DNA of 64,000 nt, from the NCBI RefSeq assembly GCF_015594845.1, contig NZ_JADNRK010000002.1:1-64000 (forward strand), given 5' to 3'. Below, in pieces: positions 25,598 to 34,210 of this stretch (positions within the stretch are counted from its first letter, which is position 1; each line of letters starts with the position of its first letter). A program made the translations under genes and the position numbers. The notes under the pieces were generated by a model. The model was not told where the DNA came from. It saw nothing but the letters and a program-made list of their open reading frames with translations, and did not search any database. The stretch is from Alkalibacter mobilis (GTDB taxonomy: Bacteria > Bacillota > Clostridia > Eubacteriales > Alkalibacteraceae).

Positions 25598-26002
25598 TTA
25601 TAAAATATGATTGCCAATTGCCAGTATCAATATCAGTGCTATGGATCTATGAGCATAAAGCCATCCTTTACCGGCACTTTTATGCATGTAACCGTACCCA
25701 CCTAATATTCCCTGCAAAACCATTAGACCTGCTGCGATAGCACCAGTATTGCTGAACCATAAATTAAAATATTGAACAAAAAAATGAGCCACTACAAAAA
25801 CAATTGCCAAAGCCCCGAAAATACGGTGATTTTTGACGAAAAAGCGCATCGCGCCGCTGAAGTTTTTGTAGAATCCTTTGCTTTTTTTCATGGACTCACT
25901 AAATCTTCGATTTATCCACTTAAATACGTAATTCAGCAATGCCATAGTGTAGAAAAATACTATCAGATATCCCAGAGTTTTTCCCAAAAAGTATAAATTC
26001 AT
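25598..26002 (-). CDS. Small membrane protein, possibly b-type cytochrome
   Basis: 134 residues with about four membrane helices. His residues sit at helix ends (KNHRIFG, VVAHFF, YMHKSAG, YAHRSIAL, GNHIL), an arrangement seen in cytochrome b561-like and ferric-reductase-like haem proteins, but the family is not certain. AAAGGAGG sets ATG 26002 (MNLYFLGK); the open frame extends further to 26050. It converges with the recombinase gene, five bases apart. The function is inference. Confidence 0.65.
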   Translation of the reverse strand: MNLYFLGKTLGYLIVFFYTMALLNYVFKWINRRFSESMKKSKGFYKNFSGAMRFFVKNHRIFGALAIVFVVAHFFVQYFNLWFSNTGAIAAGLMVLQGILGGYGYMHKSAGKGWLYAHRSIALILILAIGNHIL

Positions 26003-26090
26003 TATTGGACCTCCTTTTAATCGTTCAATAGTTATCTTACCCCGCTGCATGTCGATAAAACTAATTTCTATGTTTTCTTAGTATTTATAA

Positions 26091-26134
26091 TTTAAGAAGC
26101 GATACCAAGGGTCCTTGATATCGCTTCTTAAATT
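26091..26134. terminator. Long inverted repeat, probable terminator
   Basis: Two 21-base arms (26091-26111 and 26114-26134), complementary except for one G-U type position, built around AAGCGATA and its complement. The arms begin and end in A/T runs. Located just after the TSCPD gene on the minus strand and before the next minus-strand gene. Confidence 0.7.
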
Positions 26135-26149
26135 ATTATCACCTATCGA

Positions 26150-26428
26150 TCAGGCTTCTGCTTTTAAATAACAGTGATTGATTATTTCTTCCAAAGCTTT
26201 GGCAAGTTGGTCGGGGCATGACGATATCTTGTTGCCGCAACTTATGCCCGACAACCTTTCAATAACTTCACCGATTTCCATGCCTACAAGCAGACTGGAA
26301 ATACCAAGTGCATTCCCAGCACAGCCTCCGATAAATTCAACACTGGAAATATAATTCCCCTCAAGTTCTATTTCTATCTCTCTTGCACACACACCTGAAG
26401 TTTTAAATACATAACTCATTTTATTCAT
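26150..26428 (-). CDS. TSCPD-domain protein
   Basis: 92 residues. The C-terminal SSCPDQLAKALEE is the TSCPD signature found at the end of some ribonucleotide reductases and in this stand-alone small family; the upstream GGCAGNALGI and SCGNKISS bring the conserved Cys. The function of the stand-alone proteins is not established; a metal or nucleotide role in redox chemistry has been suggested by the domain's occurrence. AGAGGAG lies nine bases before ATG 26428. An extended -10 (TGGTATAAT, minus strand, at 26472-26467) lies upstream. Confidence 0.85.
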   Translation of the reverse strand: MNKMSYVFKTSGVCAREIEIELEGNYISSVEFIGGCAGNALGISSLLVGMEIGEVIERLSGISCGNKISSCPDQLAKALEEIINHCYLKAEA

Positions 26429-26466
26429 ATAAATATTCTCCTCTAATCAAATAGCAAACATCATAA

Positions 26467-26475
26467 ATTATACCA
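26467..26475 (-). promoter_or_regulatory. Extended -10 promoter of TSCPD gene
   Basis: Minus strand TGGTATAAT (TATAAT at 26472-26467) about 40 bases upstream of the start; the -35 is weak. Confidence 0.5.
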
Positions 26476-26495
26476 CAGGTAAAACAAAAAACATA

Positions 26496-27908
26496 TCATT
26501 TCAAATAGAATTCCATAAGATCTCCAGCAATTGGCGCAGCTGCATTTCCGCCGCTGGAACCACTGTATTCCAAAAATACCGCAACAGCGATCTGAGGATC
26601 GTCGGCAGGAGCAAATCCGACAAACCAGGCATGATCTTTACCTTCAGAGTCAGATTTCTCATTTTGAGCCGTTCCGGTTTTGCCGGCTACTGTAATTCCG
26701 GTAATGGCCGCTTTTTTTCCCGTTCCTGTTTCAACAGTATCTATCATCATTTTTTTGAGTATGTCTGCGCTATTTTTATCAATAACATCGAATAGTTTTT
26801 CCCTAGATTTCTTGGTAATCTGAGTTCCGTCCGATGCCATTACAGCAGACACCAGGTAAGGCTCCATCACGATACCATCATTAGCTACAGCTGATGCAAC
26901 CAAAGCCATGTGTAAAGGAGTAACCATTGTTATTCCCTGTCCAATGCCTGTTGAAGCCAGATCTGTATCAGTAAATGCCTTTGTTGAAAATTCACTTTTC
27001 TTGACATTTAAATCAAAATCAATAGGTTTGTTAAATCCATAATCCAGTGCGCACTGCAATAAATTTTCCGAACCCAGCTCGATCGCCAATGAAGCAAAAT
27101 ATACATTGCTGGATACTGAAAAAGCTTTACCAAGGTCGATTATGCCGTACTTTTCATTACCAGCATTGCTGTAAATTTTGCCATCTATGGTCACAGATCC
27201 CTGATCATCTGCAATATATTCATCAAGGCCGCTTTCGATGGCTGCGGTGGATGTTATAATCTTAAAAATCGACCCTGGTGGATAAGTTCCTTGTATGGCG
27301 CGAGACATTAAATTAGAATTATCATCAGTTGATATGCTACTCCAATTGGATTCAATATAATCACTATGAGGATCAAACCCTGGGTTGCTAACCATGGATA
27401 ATATTTCACCTGTATTAGGATCAAGCGCAACTATTGCACCAGAATTTTCTTCCAATAATTCTAACGCTTTAGTTTGCAGATCGTGATTTATAGTCAGTAC
27501 AAGGTCATTTCCACGTATTTCGTTGCCCAAGATCAAGTTTTTTATATCCAACAGTTTATTTGTTGCCATATCTCCGGTAAGTTCTTTCTGAAACTTTGAT
27601 TCCAAAAAAGAATTGCCGTAAATATTTGAATTATAACCGATAACATGACAATACAATTCATCATATGGGTAGATCCTGGTCTGTGACGAATCGTTGTTAA
27701 AAGTGCTATAAGCCAAAACCTCGCCGTTTCTATCCATTATGGATCCTCTCAAGCGATCGCTGCTTGTGATCCACATTCGTTTATTATAGGAATTATTGAC
27801 TACTTCTTCCTTTAAAAATATTTCAAAATACGAAAGATAACATATCACTGTAATAAAAAGTATGGAAATGAATACAAATATCTTCAACATTTTTTTATTT
27901 TCACTCAT
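26496..27908 (-). CDS. Penicillin-binding protein 2-type transpeptidase
   Basis: 470 residues; cross-links peptidoglycan outside the membrane. One N-terminal membrane helix (about 8-28), a short dimerisation-like segment (RGSIMDRNGEVLAYS), then the transpeptidase domain: SxxK as SIFK at about 213-216, SSN (SVSSNVYF), and KTGT (VAGKTGTAQNE). Short for a class B PBP and without PASTA repeats, like the PbpA type partnered with RodA/FtsW. Start ATG 27908 overlaps the end of the FtsW-like gene by 8 bases, so the two are translated together. Confidence 0.92.
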   Translation of the reverse strand: MSENKKMLKIFVFISILFITVICYLSYFEIFLKEEVVNNSYNKRMWITSSDRLRGSIMDRNGEVLAYSTFNNDSSQTRIYPYDELYCHVIGYNSNIYGNSFLESKFQKELTGDMATNKLLDIKNLILGNEIRGNDLVLTINHDLQTKALELLEENSGAIVALDPNTGEILSMVSNPGFDPHSDYIESNWSSISTDDNSNLMSRAIQGTYPPGSIFKIITSTAAIESGLDEYIADDQGSVTIDGKIYSNAGNEKYGIIDLGKAFSVSSNVYFASLAIELGSENLLQCALDYGFNKPIDFDLNVKKSEFSTKAFTDTDLASTGIGQGITMVTPLHMALVASAVANDGIVMEPYLVSAVMASDGTQITKKSREKLFDVIDKNSADILKKMMIDTVETGTGKKAAITGITVAGKTGTAQNEKSDSEGKDHAWFVGFAPADDPQIAVAVFLEYSGSSGGNAAAPIAGDLMEFYLK

Positions 27909-29181
27909 CAGCTTCCACCACCTTTGAGGCACTAAAGGAATTTTTCATTGAAACAGCTTGAAGGGCTCCCAATGCCAAAAACGTCGATATGAGGGAACTG
28001 CCGCCATAACTTATGAAAGGTAGAGTTATCCCAGTCAATGGGACCAGCTTTATTACGCCACCTATAATTATAAATGTCTGAAATCCAAAAATTGCAGTTA
28101 TGCCAAAAGAGGCTGCTTTGTAAAAGATATTGTCGATTCGCAAAGAAATCTTTATACCTCTGTACACAAGTAAAAAGTACAATAATACCACAGCTACTCC
28201 GCCAAAAATTCCCATTTCTTCGCAAATTGCAGAAAAAATAAAATCAGTATGGACTTCAGGTATTATTTCAGGATTTCCCAGTCCTATTCCCGTTCCAAAG
28301 AACCCTCCAGCCCCTATTGCAAACAGTGACTGGGTGATTTGATAACCTTTCCCGGCCATATCGGACCAAGGATCGATCCATGTCCAAATCCTAACTTGGA
28401 TATGATCCAACAGCAAATAGCCGACAAAACCTCCAACAAGCGCAAAAACACCATTTACAAATAAAAATGACCGGTGATTGTCAAATGCATATAAAAAGGA
28501 AAAAAAGATCAAAAATAAAAGAACTGCTCCTCCCCACTCCCTTTGCAATACCAAAAAACCCAAATGTACATAAGATATCAATGAAAACAGAAAGATACTG
28601 TTGATTTTAATAGCTTTACCTTTAAGATTTACAGTTGGTAAATATATGAGTTCCCTGTTGCTAAAGAATAAACCCGCATAAAAAACATATAACAACTTGA
28701 TTATTTCCCAGGGCTGGACATTGATTCCAAATATTTCTATCCAGTTTTTTGCACCGCCGATCCTCTGTCCGAAAATCAGCGTTACAGAAAACAAAAAAAT
28801 TGATATCAGTGGGTAAGCATATATCATAGGTTTTGAAGACCAAAATTTTGTTTTTCCCAAAAATATAAATGTCAGAAAAAAGACAGCCGTACCTAGGCCA
28901 AACCATTTTATCTGCCGAATTCCGTAATCCGGATCCAGGCGATATATCATTAGGATCCCTATGCTACACAACATGGATGCAATCAAAAATAGATATTCAT
29001 CTCCCCAATCATATACTTTGATAATATGATACAAGATGCCTATAGTAAAAATAACTGCCAAACCAAGCAGCAACACGTTTAAACTATTTTCAGATCCGTA
29101 AAAATACATAAGTATGAAGGCCAGAAAGTTAAAAAGCAGCACCATTCTTACAGGTTTAAAAATCGAGTTCGACCCATTCAT
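27901..29181 (-). CDS. FtsW/RodA/SpoVE family glycosyltransferase
   Basis: 426 residues with about ten membrane helices; SEDS-family polymerase of lipid II into glycan strands. Typical segments: GGAKNWIEIFGINVQPWEIIKL, GYQITQSLFAIGAGGFFGTGIGLGNPEIIPEVHTDFIFSAICEEMG, and GITLPFISYGGSSLI near the C-terminus. The adjacent PBP is its expected partner. ATG 29181 shares its A with the upstream TGA stop (TGATG), showing translational coupling. Whether it serves division, elongation or sporulation cannot be told from the sequence. Confidence 0.94.
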   Translation of the reverse strand: MNGSNSIFKPVRMVLLFNFLAFILMYFYGSENSLNVLLLGLAVIFTIGILYHIIKVYDWGDEYLFLIASMLCSIGILMIYRLDPDYGIRQIKWFGLGTAVFFLTFIFLGKTKFWSSKPMIYAYPLISIFLFSVTLIFGQRIGGAKNWIEIFGINVQPWEIIKLLYVFYAGLFFSNRELIYLPTVNLKGKAIKINSIFLFSLISYVHLGFLVLQREWGGAVLLFLIFFSFLYAFDNHRSFLFVNGVFALVGGFVGYLLLDHIQVRIWTWIDPWSDMAGKGYQITQSLFAIGAGGFFGTGIGLGNPEIIPEVHTDFIFSAICEEMGIFGGVAVVLLYFLLVYRGIKISLRIDNIFYKAASFGITAIFGFQTFIIIGGVIKLVPLTGITLPFISYGGSSLISTFLALGALQAVSMKNSFSASKVVEADE

Positions 29182-29639
29182 CACCGGTCACTCCTGTCGA
29201 ATTGATCTACGAAAATAAAATCGAGCTGTCCTAAATGAATCGTATCTCCGTCGTTTAAACTCTGTCCGATATCTTCTACTTTAAGGTTGTTTACATAAAC
29301 ACCGTTTTTGCTGCCCAGGTCAAAAACATACCAATAATTATTTTTAAATACAAATTCAGCATGTTCAGACGACAGAAACGGATCCTTTATAATTATTTGA
29401 TTTTTGTTTGATCTTCCTATGGTTTTAGTACTATCTAAAAAATAACTCTCTTCAACCTTGAAATTCAAACTTTCTCTTCGATTGATAAGTTTCAGATATG
29501 GATCTTTAGAACTTAGACTTCTCCCCGTATGAGTGGTAGTTGAAATGTCCAGATAGATAAGCCTGATAATACCGTATATGAAGTAATATATGATTATTAT
29601 AAAAACATATTTTAAGAATGATGCCAGAATTTCAAACAA
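29181..29639 (-). CDS. Membrane-anchored FHA-domain protein
   Basis: 152 residues. A membrane helix at about 8-28 is followed by an FHA domain with its phosphothreonine-binding residues: Gly75-Arg76-Ser77 (IGRSNKN), Ser91 and His93 (LSSEHAEF), and Asn112 (LGSKNGVYVN). It is first in a three-gene operon with FtsW/RodA and a PBP, comparable to fhaB-rodA-pbpA of actinobacteria, where the FHA protein links Ser/Thr kinase signals to wall synthesis. No kinase or phosphatase gene is in this window. Confidence 0.92.
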   Translation of the reverse strand: MFEILASFLKYVFIIIIYYFIYGIIRLIYLDISTTTHTGRSLSSKDPYLKLINRRESLNFKVEESYFLDSTKTIGRSNKNQIIIKDPFLSSEHAEFVFKNNYWYVFDLGSKNGVYVNNLKVEDIGQSLNDGDTIHLGQLDFIFVDQFDRSDR

Positions 29640-29677
29640 AATAGTACCTCCTCGCTCCTTATGGTAGCCTAACGTTA

Positions 29678-29706
29678 ATTATAACCATTTTTTTTAGCAC
29701 GTGCAA
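29678..29706 (-). promoter_or_regulatory. Promoter of FHA-FtsW-PBP operon
   Basis: Minus strand TTGCAC (29706-29701), 17 bases, TATAAT (29683-29678), with AGGAGG just before the start codon region. Confidence 0.75.
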
Positions 29707-29715
29707 ACTAAGGTT

Positions 29716-29745
29716 TTGTAAACTTTAGAGCAAATATGTGATAAT
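29716..29745 (+). promoter_or_regulatory. Promoter of PerM-like gene
   Basis: TTGTAA (29716-29721), 18 bases, GATAAT (29740-29745). Back to back with the FHA operon promoter. Confidence 0.55.
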
Positions 29746-29781
29746 ATAAAAGTGAAGATTCGATCAAGGGAGTGATTTCTG

Positions 29782-30864
29782 GTGGAGGCAATTTTTGACA
29801 AAAGCAAAGTTAAGAAATTTTTGATAAGCGTAGCCGGCATTATCCTTTTTACATGGCTTTTTTTTAAAATATTTCCTTATATTGCCCCTTTTGTATTTGC
29901 CATATTGTTGACATTTGCTATAGAACCATTGGTGAAACTTTTGGTAAATAAAAAAATACCAAGAAAGCTCGCTTCCCTGATAGTGGTTTTTGTTCTTCTG
30001 GCTTTGATCCTTTTTCTTTTGGTTTTTATAATATCCAGAGTATACTCGCAAGCCAGAGATTTTCTGGAGACGGTTCCCAACCTGATAAATGAAGCCTATG
30101 CAATCATAACTTCTCTGTTGGACAGTGGAAACAGCATATTTATAGAATTACCTGAAGAATTGGCGAATTTCATGTCTGAAGTATTCGAAAGTTTGTTGGG
30201 ATATGGTGGAGAGTTGATAAACCAAGCCGTGAATTCAATACTTGATATAGCAATTTCAATACCTGCCGCTATAATTTTCACCTTCATGATGATAATTTCG
30301 ACATATTTTTTATCAAGCGACATAATAAGAATTAGAAGATTTATCAACATTCAGATACCAGTCTTTCTTATAGGAAAGTTCAATGCAGTAAAAATCAACA
30401 TCCAAAATTCTGTTCTTAAATTGATGAAGGCGTATTTGATCATAATGTCCGTCACCTTTACAGAATTGATAATTGGATTTACCATCCTTGATGTCAAGTA
30501 TGGTCTCGCTCTCGCTGCCATTATTGCAGTAGCTGATATACTGCCTGTGGTTGGCACCGGTGGTTTTCTCATTCCCTGGGCTATTTTTTCATTTTTGAAT
30601 GAAGATTTTACAAGGGGAATATCGTTACTGGTTATTTATGGAGTTGTCATGCTTATAAGACAAATCATAGAGCCCAAAATAGTCGGGACTCAAATCGGAG
30701 TTCATCCAGTACTTACTCTTGGATCCATGTATATAGGTATCAAGGCATTTGGTGGAATAGGAATAATCATGGGTCCTGTTATATTTCTTGTCTTGAAAAG
30801 TGTAAGTCAAGTCGTATTTAAACATCAGACACTGAAAGAGCTTCTGCTACTCGATAGAGATTGA
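29782..30864 (+). CDS. AI-2E/PerM family transporter
   Basis: 360 residues with about eight membrane helices: two or three at the N-terminus, a soluble stretch of about 70 residues, then the conserved C-terminal set (ADILPVVGTGGFLIPWAIFSFL ... IRQIIEPKIVGTQIGVHPVLTLGSMYIGIKAFGGIGIIMGPVI), the family signature. Members have been linked to autoinducer-2 export or sodium/proton antiport; the substrate here is unknown, and YtvI of Firmicutes is the nearest type. Start GTG 29782 lies about ten bases after AAGGGAG. Divergent from the wall operon. Confidence 0.85.
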   Translation: MEAIFDKSKVKKFLISVAGIILFTWLFFKIFPYIAPFVFAILLTFAIEPLVKLLVNKKIPRKLASLIVVFVLLALILFLLVFIISRVYSQARDFLETVPNLINEAYAIITSLLDSGNSIFIELPEELANFMSEVFESLLGYGGELINQAVNSILDIAISIPAAIIFTFMMIISTYFLSSDIIRIRRFINIQIPVFLIGKFNAVKINIQNSVLKLMKAYLIIMSVTFTELIIGFTILDVKYGLALAAIIAVADILPVVGTGGFLIPWAIFSFLNEDFTRGISLLVIYGVVMLIRQIIEPKIVGTQIGVHPVLTLGSMYIGIKAFGGIGIIMGPVIFLVLKSVSQVVFKHQTLKELLLLDRD

Positions 30865-30897
30865 AAATCAAAAGGAGATTTAAAAGATATCTTGTTT

Positions 30898-30955
30898 CTT
30901 TCAAAAAATGACTTGAGGACCAATCCAATCATTTCTGACCTTCTTAGTCCTCAAG
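30898..30955 (-). terminator. Probable minus-strand terminator
   Basis: On the minus strand CTTGAGGAC (30955-30947) pairs with GTCCTCAAG (30920-30912) across a 26-base loop and is followed by TCATTTTTTG. The long loop lowers confidence. Confidence 0.5.
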
Positions 30956-30995
30956 CCTTCAATTCATTAGTCATTCCTTCATTCCTTTCGGCCGG

Positions 30996-31157
30996 CTAAT
31001 GTATTTTATCAAAGTCTGTAATCTTTGGGGCCTGCCATCTTCTATCAATCAGTAATTTTCCTTTATTCGCGACCTCAAATCTGGAGGAAGCGATTTGAAA
31101 GGCTCTTATCAAATTTTGGACTACCCTTTTTCGATCCAGTTCTTTGTTACTTATATT
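30996..31157 (-). pseudogene. Decayed coding fragment
   Basis: A 53-codon minus-strand frame without a start codon reads like real protein (NKELDRKRVVQNLIRAFQ ... RRWQAPKITDF) and ends in TAG at 30996-30998. Going upstream in the same frame, a TAA (31158-31160), then 14 protein-like codons (AEYSHEMFIEPAPG), then the stop of the gene at 31215. The whole looks like a gene eroded by stops. I cannot name the family. Chance is not excluded. Confidence 0.3.
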
Positions 31158-31214
31158 TTACCCAGGAGCAGGTTCAATAAACATTTCATGTGAATATTCG
31201 GCTAAAATAATTTA

Positions 31215-31718
31215 TTATATGTAAATATCTTCCAATGAAATGGTTTTATACAGACCAATTAAATTTTGATAGAGGACACTGAACTTTTCCACTCTTTTCT
31301 CGTAAGTTTCTTTAGTCGCTTCAAGACTTCCCTTTTTTATAAGGTATTTCTCCATTTTAGCAGGAATATTTTTATAATATTCGGAAAGTGCCAGTGATTT
31401 TTCAATGGTTGGCATATAGCTGTAAATATACGTTTGAAGATTTTGTTCCATTTCTATGAATTTTCTAGACTTGAGATTTGCTTCTATTTTCTCTATTAAA
31501 ATCTTCAATTCAAAAAATTGATTTGAAATCTCATGGATATTAGATCCCAGAATTTTTTCCATATCTTTTGTTAGTTTCGACCTTGAGAAATACGGAATTG
31601 ATTTTAGTTCGTTTTCAGCTTCTAAAAAAACTTCAAGAATGTCCATAATTCCTGCCTTGACCAGTGAAAACATTTCTTCCAAATACTGATTTTCAAGATA
31701 TCCGATACTGTAAACCAT
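31215..31718 (-). CDS. Unknown helical protein
   Basis: 167 residues, almost wholly alpha-helical by pattern, with heptad-like spacing and many Glu/Lys. There is no signal peptide, membrane helix or motif that I recognise. Charged residues are evenly spread (LTKDMEKILGSNIHEISNQFFELKILIEKIEANLKSRKF). AAGGGAG before ATG 31718 is a good ribosome site, so the gene is credible. It could be a small scaffold or chaperone-like protein; no function is proposed. Confidence 0.65.
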   Translation of the reverse strand: MVYSIGYLENQYLEEMFSLVKAGIMDILEVFLEAENELKSIPYFSRSKLTKDMEKILGSNIHEISNQFFELKILIEKIEANLKSRKFIEMEQNLQTYIYSYMPTIEKSLALSEYYKNIPAKMEKYLIKKGSLEATKETYEKRVEKFSVLYQNLIGLYKTISLEDIYI

Positions 31719-31853
31719 AAGTTTACTCCCTTCAGATTAATGGCAACTTTATAAAATCACCTTATGATTTTACAATACAAAAGATTTTTTAGCAATGAAA
31801 TATATTCAATAGTTTTATGATTTGGAATATTTTGCTAAAATTAAGTGCAATTA

Positions 31854-31881
31854 TTGTTTTATCTGATAAAAAGTATATAAT
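31854..31881 (+). promoter_or_regulatory. Promoter of aminopeptidase gene
   Basis: TTGTTT (31854-31859), 16 bases, TATAAT (31876-31881). Confidence 0.5.
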
Positions 31882-31948
31882 ATAAATGTTACGGGAAAAT
31901 GAGTGGAGCTGAACAATCGATCCATTTAAAAAATAAAGAGGTGAAAAT

Positions 31949-33184
31949 ATGCTGAATTTAGAAACTGCAAAGAAGAAATATGCCGATTTAACCATAAAAA
32001 AAGGCTTGAATCTTGAGTGCGGCCAACCGCTGGTTATAACTTCTTCAATAGAAAATGCTGATTTCGTCAGGATCCTTGCAAAATCAGCCTATGAAATAGG
32101 TGCAAAAGAAGTTCATGTCAATTGGAATGATGGTGAATTGACTAAAATGAAATACAAGTACTCCCCTATGGAAGTTTTTGAAAATTTTCCAAAATGGTAT
32201 GCAGACGCCATGGAAACATATGCCAAGGACGGAGCAGCTTTTTTATCGATAGTCTCAAGTGATCCCGAACTTCTAAAGGATGCGGATACAAAAAAAATAG
32301 CGGCCAACAACAAATCTTCTTCTACAGTTATGAAGAATTTTAGAAAATACACAATGAACAACATCAATACCTGGTGTGTAATAGCTGCCGCAGGAAAAGA
32401 CTGGGCTAAAAGCCTGTTCTCTGATTTGGAAGATGAAAAGGCTATAACCGAGTTATGGACGGCAATCTTCAAAGCAACAAGAACCGATTTGGATGACCCT
32501 GAATTTGCCTGGGATTCACATATCGAAAATTTATCCCACAAGGTTGATTTTCTAAACTCCAAATCTTTTAGAAAATTGGTTTACAAGACCGGTAAGGGCA
32601 CAGACTTGGAAGTTTCTTTACCTAAGGGACATATATGGTCAGGAGGTGGAGATCACAATAGTAAAAACAGATTTTTCATTGCCAATATTCCTACAGAAGA
32701 AGTTTTTACACTTCCTGAAAAAAATGGAGTCAACGGAGTAGTATTTGGAACCAAACCCCTCTTCTACAGTGGAAATATGATAGACGAATTTTCATTTGTG
32801 TTCAAAGACGGCAAGATAATAGATTTCGATGCCGCCACTGGCAAGGATGTTCTCTACAATTTGCTTGAAATCGATGAAGGAGCAAGATATCTTGGAGAAG
32901 TTGCACTTGTTCCCTATGATTCACCCATTTCCAATACGGGCTTGTTATTTAAGAATACCTTGTTTGACGAGAATGCATCATGTCATTTTGCAATTGGAAA
33001 GGCATACCCCACTTCCATCAAAAATGGTGAAAATATGACCGATGAAGAACTCGAAGCCAGAGGTGTAAATGATTCCCTTACGCACGTCGACTTCATGGTC
33101 GGAGACAAGGATATGACCATAACGGGAATTGATGAAGACGGCAATACAACAATTATTTTTAAAAATGGAAACTGGGCAATATAA
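31949..33184 (+). CDS. M29 family aminopeptidase
   Basis: 411 residues, the normal length for thermophilic-aminopeptidase (AmpS/PepS) family metallo-exopeptidases. Conserved segments: SANPE-like region NFPKWYADAMETYA, ALVPYDSP-type EVALVPYDSPISNTGLLF, NASCHFAIGKAYP, and THVDFMVGDKDM at the C-terminus carrying the His/Asp/Glu ligands for two metal ions. Cytoplasmic; removes N-terminal residues from peptides. GAGGTGAAA precedes ATG 31949. Monocistronic, with its own promoter and a palindrome after it. Confidence 0.93.
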   Translation: MLNLETAKKKYADLTIKKGLNLECGQPLVITSSIENADFVRILAKSAYEIGAKEVHVNWNDGELTKMKYKYSPMEVFENFPKWYADAMETYAKDGAAFLSIVSSDPELLKDADTKKIAANNKSSSTVMKNFRKYTMNNINTWCVIAAAGKDWAKSLFSDLEDEKAITELWTAIFKATRTDLDDPEFAWDSHIENLSHKVDFLNSKSFRKLVYKTGKGTDLEVSLPKGHIWSGGGDHNSKNRFFIANIPTEEVFTLPEKNGVNGVVFGTKPLFYSGNMIDEFSFVFKDGKIIDFDAATGKDVLYNLLEIDEGARYLGEVALVPYDSPISNTGLLFKNTLFDENASCHFAIGKAYPTSIKNGENMTDEELEARGVNDSLTHVDFMVGDKDMTITGIDEDGNTTIIFKNGNWAI

Positions 33185-33188
33185 TAAC

Positions 33189-33216
33189 AAATGCGGTAGA
33201 CTAGTCTACCGCATTT
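33189..33216. terminator. 28-bp perfect palindrome between convergent genes
   Basis: Arms AAATGCGGTAGACT and its exact complement meet at 33202/33203. It lies between the aminopeptidase stop and the MBL gene stop, which it touches, and probably ends transcription from both sides. Confidence 0.75.
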
Positions 33217-33976
33217 AATCGTTTGTACTTCTAAAATCATCAATTATCTTTAAAAGTCTTTTATGAGGAGCTTTATCGTAAAACCCGCCGTGATAGCAAA
33301 TGACATTTTCTATGTCATAGTCTAGAAGTTTCTCCAGTGAAAGCATGGCTAAATTCATATCGGGCGTAAAGATCGGATTTGGTCCGGAAAGTTCACCGTC
33401 AAAAATGTTTAAGGTGTCACCCGCTATGAGGGTTTTGCTTTTTTCATGGTACAGGCAGATATTTCCCGGTGTGTGACCTGGAGTGTGAATTACCCTTAAA
33501 CCTCCTCCAAAAGGAAGCAAATCTCCATCTTTAAGAATTCTTATCACTTTTATGTCAAATTCTTCTTCTACTGTCCTTGGTTTTTCCTTCCCCATCTTTT
33601 TGAGAAGCAACTGAACCAAAGATGGCATTTTCTTTCCACCGCCTTTGATCAATTCTTTGTCGCCTACGATGTAGCCTCTCTCGTCTTCGTGAAAATACAC
33701 TTCTACACTGCTTTCAAAGGCTTCAAGTATTGAATGAAGTCCTCCAATATGGTCAAAATCCTGATGAGTTAGAATAATTGTATCCAATTTGCTAAAAGGC
33801 AATCCTTCTGAATCAAACAACCGAGTCAAATCTGCAAGATGATTTTCTCCGCCAACACCTGTATCGATCAAAACCAGTGAATTTTCATCTTTTATGACAG
33901 AAGGATACAAAAATTGATCTTTTCCAGAAAGTACAACATGCATTTTCAACATATAAAGTTCATTTGAAATTTTCAT
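33215..33976 (-). CDS. MBL-fold metallohydrolase
   Basis: 253 residues. Metal-binding motifs of the metallo-beta-lactamase fold are in order: THQDFDHIGG, HTPGHTPGN, AGDTL, and a C-terminal CYHGG. The closest general type is the glyoxalase-II-like or quorum-quenching-type hydrolase; the substrate cannot be chosen. A Lys-rich insert (GGGKKMPSLVQLLLKKMGKEKPRT) sits between the second and third motifs. TATAAT at about 34003 (minus strand) is a likely -10. Divergent from topB. Confidence 0.88.
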   Translation of the reverse strand: MKISNELYMLKMHVVLSGKDQFLYPSVIKDENSLVLIDTGVGGENHLADLTRLFDSEGLPFSKLDTIILTHQDFDHIGGLHSILEAFESSVEVYFHEDERGYIVGDKELIKGGGKKMPSLVQLLLKKMGKEKPRTVEEEFDIKVIRILKDGDLLPFGGGLRVIHTPGHTPGNICLYHEKSKTLIAGDTLNIFDGELSGPNPIFTPDMNLAMLSLEKLLDYDIENVICYHGGFYDKAPHKRLLKIIDDFRSTND

Positions 33977-34210
33977 TTATTATCCTCCATCTCGATGGTT
34001 CGCTATATTATAACCGCACCATGTTTTAGAATCTTAAATTTTGTCCTTCAAGTATTATGATAGCATACAAGTGCGACTTTATCATTTTTAATTTCAATTT
34101 TTACAGGTTTAAACAACCAAATCAAGTGCTTGTCTGGGTCTTTTATGGATTTGAACGGGAAAATACTGTATCATTGTAGTTGAATATATTTTTTTTAGAA
34201 AGGAAACGAA

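Larger units (their letters stand above)
30865..31214. other. Intergenic region, 350 bases
   Basis: Between the PerM-like gene and the minus-strand unknown gene. Apart from the possible decayed fragment and the minus-strand terminator listed separately, it has a CAT-rich, near-7-bp-period tract at 30960-30988. No intact gene or RNA recognised. Confidence 0.5.

Noticed and set aside
33113-33131. 19-base identity with 36173-36191 (aminopeptidase and topB)
   Set aside because: Both encode Met-Thr-Ile-Thr-Gly-Ile in unrelated proteins with no flanking similarity; likely coincidence.
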